Assembly: GCA_001939145.1 (NCBI GenBank)
Contig: LSRX01000594.1
Location: 332,584 to 396,583 of the forward strand
Direction of reading: 5' to 3'
DNA: 64,000 nucleotides
DNA from: Symbiodinium microadriaticum
Lineage: Eukaryota > Sar > Dinophyceae > Suessiales > Symbiodiniaceae
Part shown: in pieces, positions 8,753-19,100 of the stretch
Numbering within the stretch: position 1 is the stretch's first letter
Layout: every line of letters begins with the position of its first letter
Program-made: the position numbers and the translations under genes
The notes under the pieces: model-generated
Seen by the model: the letters and a program-made list of their open reading frames with translations, nothing else
What the model was told of the DNA's origin: nothing
The model's database searches: none

Positions 8753-9088
8753 CTAGCAAGCCATGAAATTGGCGGTCTCGAGAAGGGTTTGGAGTTGGAG
8801 ACCCTCTTCAAGATGAGCCGATTCGGAGGAATCCTGAATGGTGTCAAGGAGGGCTTTTCCCCAAGTGGCATGAACTTCGTCACGGAAGCGATCAGGACTT
8901 GCAGAGTGCACAGCAGTTGGAGCAGAAGGGGTGTAACCAAGAGAGGGTTGAAGCACGTCTACGGCAAGCAGCACAGCATAAGGCAATGGGGCCTGTTGTT
9001 GTGTTTCTTCGGGAGCTTGGATGCCAAAACAGGCAACAATCTCCTCCTCGAGGCACTCATGGACGAGCCAGGGGACACCGAACTGCAA
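8753..9088 (-). CDS. Possible exon or short hypothetical protein
   Basis: 110 codons in a protein-like, acidic frame (VPWLVHECLEEEIVACFGI, LLDTIQDSSESAHLEEG). A good intron-acceptor sequence (CATCATTGCAG) sits directly at its 5' edge near 9080, so it may be an exon whose upstream partner is not visible. No domain recognised. The plus-strand frame at 8669-9091 is an alternative but has poorer composition. Confidence 0.35.
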   Translation of the reverse strand: MQFGVPWLVHECLEEEIVACFGIQAPEETQQQAPLPYAVLLAVDVLQPSLGYTPSAPTAVHSASPDRFRDEVHATWGKALLDTIQDSSESAHLEEGLQLQTLLETANFMAC

Positions 9089-9091
9089 TGA

Positions 9092-12000
9092 TGGTGGTTG
9101 GTGCTCAAAGCGCTGCTAAAATCGTAGCTGCCGTAGCTGTTCTATGTGAGCTAGCGGAGTGTCATGCTCTGCTCGCCGGATGCGACTACACGTTGCGGAG
9201 TTTATGTGCCGCCCGGACTGGACCTCTGGACGGCTGGTGGTTGCCTGTGACTGTTTGCCAGTGCAATGTGAAAGTCATGAACCTTGCCACTTTGCCTACA
9301 ATCGGCTGCGCTACCGGAGTTGAGATGCGAGCGGCAATCACTGCAGCTCCTCATTCGATCTGATTGTTTGTGTTTTTACTGATTGCTCAGCATGCGAGTC
9401 TGTATATACGCAGTCACTGTACACGGCGCGTATGTTGGAGCGGGCATGGCTTGTTTTAAAACAGCCATGTGGGGTGCAGTCTTGTAGTTTGCCTCCCCCG
9501 CGAGGCCAGTCAAAAACTGCTGTCTGTGGTCACATGCACGTTTGTTTTTCTGTATGTATGAAGTTCGACAGAGACAGCTTTTCCGGCACTGGGTCCATCT
9601 CTCTCGATGCCTTTCAGTGCAGATTTCTGCGCCGTGTGCTGCTTGCACATGAGCGCATACTGCTTTCTGAATTCATACCTTGCAATAGGCGCGTTCGACT
9701 CGGACTCACAGCCTCACGAAAGAAAGAAATATGTGTGTGTGTGTATATATATATATGTGTGATCTAGGTAGCAGGTAGCTGGTTCAGGTCGTGATGTCTT
9801 TCTTGTGTGCCCGGCTGCCCCTACCAAAAAACGTGGCTGAAACTTGTACCCAGGCAGCTGCCACGGCCTCTCGCTGTCTCGCAACAGCTTGCTCACGTGC
9901 ATCATCCCGATCACGGGTCATCCTTGTCAGCAGCTGTGGCATCTACACAGGAGATGTGGGCTGTCGCCCGGGACCTCTGGGAACGGCGTGTCGTCTCCTC
10001 CAAGCTCTGCTTCAAGCCTGGCGCCGGACAAAAAAACGTCTCCCACGGCTCTCCACTTCCGTTCCCCCTACCTGTCTACCTAGGATGCGCTGACGGGAGC
10101 GAGCTACGCGTACCGACTGACTGACAACTGTGAGTGTCCGGCTGCGGACATCCTCGGAATGATTGGACTTCATGTCTGACACCTGCAAAGCTTCTGTCAC
10201 TTGCAGTCGCAGCTGGGCAGGGCGAGTCTTCGGCTTCGGGTGGTAGTCGCATCAAGACTACGACAACCTACAAAGTTTCGGGCAGGGCTGCTGCTTTAAC
10301 ATCCCGAGGTCCCCCGAGCGAAAGCGAACACTGAAAGAGATGAAGGGCCTGACCGAGCCTTATCCCGTCCCCGCCCACTTTTCCCAAACCAATAACACAG
10401 CAAATCATGGCAGTAGCAACCTTGATGAACAGCTTCACTTTACAAACCAACTCTGAAGCAAATACTCTCGTTTCGCTCCGATGTGGTGCTGCAGACGAAG
10501 CCTTGCGCATCTGTTTGACCAAGCAACCATTGAAAACGAACTGGTTACTGGTTTAACTATTGATCACAGACCACTCCGCGAAACCATGCAACCACACTCC
10601 CACAATAACACGTTACTTCAACTTGCACGTAAAACTCACGAATACAGCGATGGTCGCCCCACGTGTTGCAGGGGACTGGCGTACATCAAAGCCTCATCAA
10701 GCCAAGCCCGTCAAGCCGTCAAGCCCTAGCAATTTTCTATGCATGCGTCGCAGGAGATACCAAGTCCAATAACACTAATAATCAATGAAACATGAAACCA
10801 ATGGCTGCCCACATTGCTGCAAAGGGCTGATGTATATCAATAATACCTAATTACATATCTCATGAGGCCCCAGGGGGTACTGCCCTCGACCGGCCTCTAC
10901 ACCCCTCTACCTACATGGTAGGCTGGGTGGTGCTATAGTTGCGCGGTTTGGTCAAGAATTTTGACGGTTTGGCAAGGTACTGGTTTGACCTGTTCCTGTA
11001 TCCACGGTTGAACCATTAATTGCTGTCTGAAGGATTACGAGAGGTATCAGTTGACCAACGCCCCTCCGATGCCTGGGGGCACCACATCCATGACAAGTTA
11101 CGGCATATCATTTCCCATCTTTCTGCACATGGACCATACGGAAATATAAGAACGCTTCACATAGCGCTCGATTTCAACTGATGCCCTCCTACGAAAGCGA
11201 CAATAAGCATCTGCAACTTCAACGACCATTTCACTGAGCACTACCCCAATCCTATTGCACTAGAAGAAAAAGTTGACGAAGGCATCCACTCCGTCAAACT
11301 GCTGAAGAGTTTGAGGGGGGCAGCCCTGGCGCAGCAGACAATTGCTGCAAACAAGTGGAACCACGTCAGTGCATGTGATGCTGCATTGCACATTCCAGCT
11401 GCGAAAGTTGCGCTCGACAACGATGCACTCTTTTTCAGCTTATCGTTGGGGTGTGACTAACACAGACATGATCTGGGCTCGCGTAGAACGTATCGTATCT
11501 GTTCAAGCATGACCACAGCACGTGTGTTCCTCGGGCATAGCGTGCCCAATCCCATCAGATCCATCTTGCCAATGTGCAGTGTTGCCGAGTGCGCAACCGG
11601 AACTCCAGTTTAAAAGCTGCAACCATGATCTTGTCGGCCTGCTCTTTCCAAGACCCCAAGTGACGTTCCAATGGAGAACGGACACATCCAAACAAACACG
11701 ATTCGAGTTCTGTCGCCGTGCCAGTTTTTGAGCCAAATCTGCATTTTGTTGGCCTTCACGTAGAGCGAAACAGACATTGCCCCCAAGCAGGGGGACCGTC
11801 GGAAGCACGGCATTTCGCGAACCTCCGGTTACACCCTGCAACACCCACACACACCCGAACCCCCGCCTGGCTGACGGGGCCTGTGCCTATTCGTTCGGGG
11901 CAAGAAGTGGGCTCATGGAATACGGAATACTGAATACATGCATGCATGGGTGCGTGAATGAAGAAGGGACACTTACTTGATCCAATCGTCGAGGGTTTTA

Positions 12001-12117
12001 TCCGGCATAGCCTCTGGTCGCCCCCAAGACGCCATCTGCACTCGCTGTGCTAGGGCCGACAGCGTCTGGCAACTGCTGGCGACAGCCACGCCGCCGCTTC
12101 GTTTGCCGGTCAGTGGC
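9092..12117. other. Gene-poor region
   Basis: Short frames only. A (TG)n(TA)n microsatellite lies at 9730-9761. Weakly protein-like plus-strand sequence occurs near 9930-10010 (STQEMWAVARDLWERRV) but cannot be connected to anything. The stretch 10770-11500 shows no coding signal. Confidence 0.4.
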
Positions 12118-13485
12118 TCAAGCTCTCCGCACCCACCAGACAGAATCTGCAGACAGGTGGATGATGGGTTTCTCCAGTTCCGACTGCAGCGGGAAGCGGC
12201 CAGTATCATCGCTCAGCGGTCCACACTCCACCAGAACCGCCAAAGAAACTGCGGGGTGGAATAAAGAAAAGTCATGACCTGCTAGGATACCACCGGGTCG
12301 CACTCGACGTTTCCAGACCTGAATATCTCGGCGGACAGCTTCAAATGTATGTTCTGCATCAATGAAGACCAGGTCAAAGTAGTCGGTGCCAAGCTGGCCT
12401 GCTGCTTCCTCTGAACTCTGGCGCAGGACGTGGGCTGCCTTGCGACCATTGCGCTGGAAAGCTGGCTCCTCACTGGACCAGGCTTCCAGGTTTTCATAGT
12501 ACGACTGGAGCACACCATTGCTTTCTTGGGACTTGCCTGGGACATGCCAGGGATCCACCAGATAATAGTCCACGATGGCTGGCTCGTGCTTCATCAGGAA
12601 GGTGACGGTCATGCCCTTCTCGACCCCTATCTCAGCTACACGAAGGCCTCTGGAACGTTCTGCGGCGCCGAAACTTCCCAGAATGTGCAGGAGGACATCC
12701 CAACGCAAGCCGGCGACTGGAACATGCCGAAAAGCTGGGGAGCCATGTTCCAGTAGATCCGAGAAAGGTTGCAAGGCACGCAAACCTATAGGCAAGAACG
12801 AAAGAACATGGAAGGCATGATCCAGAAATATGCGAATCTCGGCTGCAGCTTGCCTAGCAAAGCCCGCAAAGCCGGTCACCCCTGCCTGGCTCTCTTGAAG
12901 AGATTGGCAGAAGCCCACGACAACAGAACACATGCGGGCAGCAGAGCGTTCGGCGACATCGGAAATGGTCAGAAGATTCATGGCGTAGTCGCCGTAGTGG
13001 TGATCATGGCACGCAGTTTGGCAGAGATCTGATGGTTTTCGGAGGACCGCCATGGAGTGAGCAGCACAGTTTAAACTTTCACCGCTGCACCGGAGCTGTA
13101 CCTCGAAGTCTAAGGCTGCCAGCTGGGCATAGCTGTCGAACAACTGCCGGCACGTCCCCAAAAGCTCAGACACTTCGGCACTATTCAACTCCAGGTCAAA
13201 CTGGGGCAGTGTCAGATCATAGGAGCCATCGGGCTTGACATTGAAACTGTGAAGTTGCGACGCGGCGATGGCCAGAGCTGTCAGATTTTGAAGACTGCCA
13301 CAAGCTCTTAGAAGCCGTCCTGCCACAGGGTCGATCCCAACCTCCGGTGCCTGAAAAGGGTACTCGATTGGAAGCAGGTCAAAGAAGTCATCCTGACTTG
13401 CAGGTAGAGGCTTCGTTGAATAGCAGAGCTTGGCCAAGTGGCCTAGCAGGCAAAGGACTGCCCACATCAAGGCAATCGTGCACAT
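12118..13485 (-). CDS. Secreted or membrane-anchored SAM-dependent methyltransferase (class I, Methyltransf_24-like)
   Basis: 455 residues, uninterrupted. Residues 1-23 form a hydrophobic signal peptide or anchor (MCTIALMWAVLCLLGHLAKL). Residues 30-250 have no recognised domain but include paired Cys residues (132/140, 155/159) expected of a luminal or extracellular protein. The C-terminal half is a Rossmann methyltransferase: EIGVEKGMTVTFL at 285-297 (SAM-binding loop), YYLVDPWH at 307-314 (acidic residue after beta-2), FDLVFIDAEHTFEAV at 370-384 and RPGGILAGHDF at 396-406. This pattern is that of methyltransferases acting on small molecules or sugars. The substrate is unknown. The lack of introns is unusual next to the intron-rich channel gene and could mean a retrocopy. 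Confidence 0.8.
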   Translation of the reverse strand: MCTIALMWAVLCLLGHLAKLCYSTKPLPASQDDFFDLLPIEYPFQAPEVGIDPVAGRLLRACGSLQNLTALAIAASQLHSFNVKPDGSYDLTLPQFDLELNSAEVSELLGTCRQLFDSYAQLAALDFEVQLRCSGESLNCAAHSMAVLRKPSDLCQTACHDHHYGDYAMNLLTISDVAERSAARMCSVVVGFCQSLQESQAGVTGFAGFARQAAAEIRIFLDHAFHVLSFLPIGLRALQPFSDLLEHGSPAFRHVPVAGLRWDVLLHILGSFGAAERSRGLRVAEIGVEKGMTVTFLMKHEPAIVDYYLVDPWHVPGKSQESNGVLQSYYENLEAWSSEEPAFQRNGRKAAHVLRQSSEEAAGQLGTDYFDLVFIDAEHTFEAVRRDIQVWKRRVRPGGILAGHDFSLFHPAVSLAVLVECGPLSDDTGRFPLQSELEKPIIHLSADSVWWVRRA

Positions 13486-13837
13486 GTTGGACTCAATTCC
13501 ATGGCAAAGACCACCTCCGAGGATCCGAAGACGTGTCGGTCGTATGCATGTGGTTGAGGCTGAGGGTGCCGGGCCACTGGTTTATGCAGCGTGCTTAGGG
13601 TGGCTGTGACGATCTCGCAGGCTGGGGCCGACGATGCGCGAACAGCTTCAAAAGCTTGCAAAAGAAGCCCTCAGCCTCAGCCCTCCGAATCCTTGCCTCT
13701 ACATGCTTATACAAGCTCTGTATGGAGGCTTGTCAAAGGGGGGGGCTGTAAGCCCTGCTGTTACATCTGTTAATAGCCTTGGACGAGCTTTATGCCAGCA
13801 CATCTGCAAGCCGCTGGGGGTTGCCTGTGTCGTCCAA

Positions 13838-14125
13838 TCAACTTCCAGCTTCAGAAGCTCCTGGAGACAATGATGACACCAAGTACATGTCACCTTGTGT
13901 GTGCGGTGTGGGAACGGCTGCCTCAGCCTGCGAACTGCGTAGGTCTGCGATTTCTTGCACCTGGCGCGGCAAGTTCTCTGCCGTTGCTTGTTCTCTGTGT
14001 AGATCGGAGATATCTTTCATCGTCAAGCGCAAACGTGCCATGGCAGCCTGTGACGCTTTCATTTCTGCGACCTCGTCAGCAACTAGTAGTCGGAAACGAA
14101 CGTGACATTCAGGACACGTCCAGTT
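13838..14125 (-). CDS. Exon with a CPEC zinc motif and a coiled coil
   Basis: After an acceptor-like sequence (ATCCGCAG at about 14133) the frame reads TNWTCPECHVRFRLLVADE, then a heptad-type helix (AEMKASQAAMARLRLTMKDI and LHREQATAENL), and a short tail ending in a stop at 13838. A single Cys-x-x-Cys is visible; the partner pair may be in another exon. It could be the 3' end of the large channel gene that lies upstream, or a separate gene. The 13486-13837 interval shows no other gene. Confidence 0.45.
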   Translation of the reverse strand, partial: NWTCPECHVRFRLLVADEVAEMKASQAAMARLRLTMKDISDLHREQATAENLPRQVQEIADLRSSQAEAAVPTPHTQGDMYLVSSLSPGASEAGS

Positions 14126-14200
14126 AGTGCCCGGCGCGCTGCGGATACTGAGCCTTGCACGAAGGAAGAGGAAAGAAGCTTCCTTCTCACGCACCGTCAC

Positions 14201-15622
14201 ACGGTCCAGTGAAGGCCTTCAGAGTTGTCAAGCGAGAGGCGCTCAGTCTGGCATTCTCCTGCCAAGGTTTCTCGGCTCTGACTTCTGAATCTACGAAGAT
14301 CTACGAAGACCTCAAGAAGTCCTGACTTGCCATCTGCCTCTCACGAAGACTATGAAGCCAGGAGCGCCCTGGCTCTGCCTTTGTCGGATGCGACAGGGAG
14401 AATTACTCCGAACAGGCCCTCCCGGCGAACCCTAACGAGGTGCAGGCTTCATGCTCCAGCCGCTTTAGCTCAGCCTCTGCGCTTGCCAGCATTATCTACG
14501 ATCTCCAAGTGTATCGTCATGGCACTTTTCACGACTCTTTGCCTTTACGTTGTCCAAGGACAGGCGTAACAATTCCACCTTTGAGCTGGTGGGGTATTCA
14601 ATCAAGACTGCTAGCACAGCTAGATAGCCACATGTACGGCTCTCGGGTCGCTGCACCCTCGCTGGCCTCTGAGCCACACAGTGATGTGGGTGGAAGGTGC
14701 TCGTGTGGGCAACAGCTCGAGACATGCCTCTTCGCAGTGCAGCCGCTTGCTGTCCTTCACGACAGAAAGGATGCAGTGAACATTCATGAATCGGCCCCTA
14801 GACATGTCGACGTGAAAAATGGAAGAGTCCCAGCGAGTGATCTGGTCAATGCTGCGTAGCCTGAGCGATGCTCGTAGATCCTACCCGAGGTCTTGCTCGC
14901 CTCTCGTTGGCACTCGTTGGCTCCTTCGCGATTTCTCATTTCCAAGCTGACACCCTGAAGTCCTTTGCTTCTGCATCTTCTACCTTCCCTGGTGGTGGCA
15001 CCTAGTCTTGGAGCACTGCTACAGGTGTGAGGAAAGCCGAGAAGGTCCGCGGATGTCCGAGGCAGTGTTGTGAGATTTGGGCCGTGTGTTGCGATCGGGC
15101 CAAGAAGTCGTCTTTCGCCTTCCTCCAGTTGTGGCACCCTGCCCGCATTCCGGTGGTTACGCTTTCTGTCGAGTTTGCACTTTCAGCATCTGCTCCCGAT
15201 ACTCCTGTTTGTGTCGCTGCCTTCTCGGGCTTTGCATAATTTGAAAGTTTCCTTGTGACCGCAGTATGCTCCTCCCGCCGCGTCGAGCTTTGAAGCCATT
15301 CTCAGCTGAGGGCCGTTGTCGGTAAGTCGCTGGGTGCGCGAGGCCTTCTGCACGATCCGCTCATTGCTTGAGACTTGCGTCGTTCTGCACGCGGTGGCTG
15401 CCCAAACAGTGTGTGAAACATTTGACGATGTTGCGTGCAGCGCCGCGGCTAAGGCGATCCAGGAACAAACCAAGCTGGAGAAAAGAGCCTGCAACCTCAA
15501 GTCTTTGGGCTCTGAACGGTTCGGCATGCGCAACCCAGGATCACAGTGTTTTCAAGCAAGAATTCAGGGCTGGAAGCGTAACGTCGGGAAGGTCCTTCAA
15601 CTGGATTCTAAAGTTTCATTTC
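14201..15622. other. Probable intron or intergenic sequence
   Basis: Only short overlapping frames without consistent composition. If the exons at 13.8 and 15.6-15.9 kb belong to the channel gene, this is an intron of about 1.4 kb. Confidence 0.4.
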
Positions 15623-15886
15623 TCATGGCGTGCTATTGGCATCTGGACTAGAAGCCCTGCATGTCTCGTCGGATCTCTTCTCAGCAGCTTGCTGAAATCC
15701 GGACACACAGGCCCTAGGCTGCACGAGCAACTGAGAAGGCAACTCCCGCTCTCTTGCCAGCCGAGCCTGCTTTCGGAGTGTTCGGTGCAAGCCAAATCTC
15801 TCTAGCTTGCCATGCCTTGCCTCTTGCTCAGCTTTCTCCAGTCGACGGCGCAAGTCTTGACATGCTGGGTCCTGGTTGAGTGACAT
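15623..15886 (-). CDS. Coiled-coil exon
   Basis: Reads LNQDPACQDLRRRLEKAEQE and continues as a highly charged helix (KLERFGLHRTLRKQARLARE) before losing protein-like character. Such helices commonly follow the last transmembrane segment in alveolate ion channels, and the exon lies about 0.4 kb downstream of the D4 S6 end, so it is probably part of the cytoplasmic tail of the four-domain channel. Confidence 0.45.
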   Translation of the reverse strand: MSLNQDPACQDLRRRLEKAEQEARHGKLERFGLHRTLRKQARLARERELPSQLLVQPRACVSGFQQAAEKRSDETCRASSPDANSTP

Positions 15887-16183
15887 CTGATGGCAGAAGA
15901 TGGCTCAGACTCTGCAGGAGCACCCGGACTCGAGGCTCTTTGTGCTCCGGTTGCACAAGTCGCAATCTGAATCGATGGCTTCTCCGACCATGCACAATTG
16001 ATGGCGGTTGGGAAGCAGACCTATGGTTTGACCACTGTCGGACATGACTTTGGGACTTAGCACTTGTTTTTGGTTGGCGAGATGGAGTGCAAAAGCTCTC
16101 TCGCTCTCTCCGATTCCCTCTCCTGTCAATCGGAAAATTAAAACGTGAGTGAGACGTGCAAGTTATCTTTGAACTCACTCAGG

Positions 16184-19100
16184 ACCAAGTCGGCATCATG
16201 CTGACGGTGCTGGAGCGCTTCCGCGACCATTCATGCCTCCGCAGACTCGTCCTGCTCGTCCTCCTTGTCCTTGGCGGTGCTGCACCGTGTTCTTCCATAT
16301 ATAGCTGCACGTCCTGAGCCCGCATCTGCCAGGACGTCGCTGAATGCCTCGAACACGGCACCGATAGGGATGCCATACAGCCTGCAGGCACGTTGAATGG
16401 CCCGCAACCCTGCAGCGCATCAGTGCCATTGAACTGGCAAGGGAAGGCTGGCTGCCAAGTAGCCCGATACCAACAACCTCGGGCTTCATGCTTTCGAAGA
16501 TTGCAAGCTCAACGTCCCATGTCTCACCACAAGAAAGCCGAGAACTGCGCACAGTACACTAAACAGACAATCTTTCCACCTGCGCGAGGGTTAGAACATT
16601 GAACATGCTCCTGCGATGAGTACGTAAGCATATGCGCCTGAAGTAAAATCAATCATCGCCCACTCCCCGCCCAAGAAGATGATGGTAAAATACCTCGGGT
16701 TGGCTCTTCTTCAACCTCCTGACCCCAGCAAAAGCACGTGCTGCATAGTGGAGTGCAGAACACCAGGGGCGCACATGCTGGACGGAAGATCCTTCAATGG
16801 CTGCAACTGCCACATCAAAGGTATGATAACGATAGTTAAGGATGAGGGCAGACCCGGAGACCGACACTGTCCTTGAAGGCACCATCCATGGCAGGATTGT
16901 CCTTCGTTCCATACTTGTTCCTTGAAACGACGACTCAAGGAGGCATGTGCCTGCTCGAACTCATAGAAGAGCACCGCACCACATATCCACACTAGCAGTG
17001 CCATGAACCTGGGTCAAACCGCACGCCGTGCCCCCGAAGTCCAATGCCATCTTTTTCTGTGCAAGCTTGTCAGGGGCTGGCCCGGTTGCAACCATCGTTT
17101 CTCTGCAGCTGCGCCAGGCATCATCCAGCAGCGTGAAGCTCTCAACGAAATCTTCCAGCTGGAGAATGCGAAGTAGACGCGCGATGCGGAAGACGAATGC
17201 GTTGAACTTTCAGGGTGATCACCAGGAGGGTCGGTGATGCATGCAGGACACAGCAGACTACTTTTTGGCGTGGCTATCTGCAAGCTAGCCTGCAACCCAC
17301 TGAGCCACATCACCGTCCTGCACAGAGAAAGGCCACACGTTGGCTGCCGAAGAAATCAACACGCAATTCTGACACTAATGCACATGCAGCCGTGGCGCTG
17401 TATCCAAAACGGCGCGACAGTCACAAGGTCAACAATACCGAAGAAAGAGCAAACGTAGTTCCTGCCTTGGACACACATCGGGTGAATGGCGCCCACAGAA
17501 CGGCTTGAATCGCCAGCCCGTGCGACAAAAGCGAAGACAACAAATGGGAGCTGGGGCGGCAACGGCAAAACATATACCTGCAGGCATGTACACGGAGCTT
17601 GCAGGGAAGGGTCCAGTTTAGGTTACATGACACATGACTACCACAGCCTGACTGGTCATCAGAGCTGTTGGCAAAACACCCGTGCAGGACATGGAGACAG
17701 AAGCGTTCGCTTCATACTCCAGGTCTGTGGCGCATAACAGACCCCAACACCCAGAAACAATGCAGCACGCGAAAGGTCCAAACTTCGTACTAGTATGGCT
17801 TCACGTGTCGCGGCTGCATCCGGGTCTATTTCGGTGGCAATAAACTCAGAATTCAGAAGCAATGCAGCACGAAAGGGGTCAAGCCTTCATGGGCCACGAT
17901 TGCGCCCGATTCTTCTTTTTCCCCACCCGCTTTGTTGGATTCTTCTTGGGGGGAGGGGTGTCAAGCACATTTTCTTGTTGATGTCTGTCCAGCTTGGTGA
18001 TGCCTACAGCCATTTTTCAACTTTTCGATGCCTACGGCTCAAACTCATGTGAAATGCGAGACCAATGGCCGCGCACCAGGGGAAAACTCCTCTAGACTCT
18101 AGACACAGCCCGGTGCTGTCGGCAGTGCAGCAAAACTTCGAGGGGCGGGTTTATGTCAAGTCAGGTCGCGAGAATAAGCCACGCTCCATGCTGGACGCTA
18201 CGTAGCGGAAATACAGATCGGCGCCGAAATCCCACACCAGGGCGAAACAATCCCCGAATTTAGGCAAGCAGCAACCATGGGTCAAACTGCCGGATTTGCT
18301 GCGGACGCCAGCATTTGGGTGCGCTTTTGCAGTAACAGCATTTTTACTTTGTGCCAGAAGCTAATCAGCGAATCACTATGTAAACGCTTGAGGAACATCA
18401 ACTCAGGAATCTCTCATTCGATGTAAAGCTAAAAGCAACGCTCCTCCAGCCCTCTCGCAAGCTCAAACTCATCCTTCGTTCAGCTCAAAACTCAAACTTA
18501 AACAGCCCCAACCCTGGACCCTTCACACTCAGCTCTCAGCCCTGACCGTCGAAAGGCGCCCTAAGTCGCATCAACGCGTTGAAAGTCACATCACCCATGG
18601 TGACGCTCGACATAGCCAAGTCATATCTTGCGACAGAAATCACATGAAGGATAGCAAAACCTGTTCAACTCTGTGCTTCTCTGGAAAGGCCTCTTCAACT
18701 CTGCATTTCTCTAAACGCCTAGTAAACTCTGTATTTCTCTGAAAACCCTTCGACTCTGCATGACCGCATCGACGACAAGCCCCATGTAGAAGCTGGCAAA
18801 ACAGCAAAGACACCAACTCCGCTACAACATCAGATGCGCACTGCGAGCTGCATTCCCGCAGTGTGGACGCCTATCCACACCAAGTCTGCTACGGCATACA
18901 CTGAGAGCTGCATTCCCTCAGTGTGGACCCTGGTCGATGTGAAAAATACCAGCGATGCAAGAAGACGCATGCTTTCGCAAGCATCCGCTCAAGAAACACA
19001 TCACCAGCCATTCCCATGTAAACGCTCGATTTCGCAAGAACCCGCGCAAGAAACACATCAGCGGCATCGCAGCAAACAGCAAATCAACACCTGCCATTCC

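Noticed and set aside
18005-18045. Partial resemblance to the dinoflagellate spliced leader (CTACAGCCATTTTTCAAC)
   Set aside because: Only AGCCATTTT agrees; the rest of the 22-nt leader does not match, and no relict leader was found elsewhere by eye.
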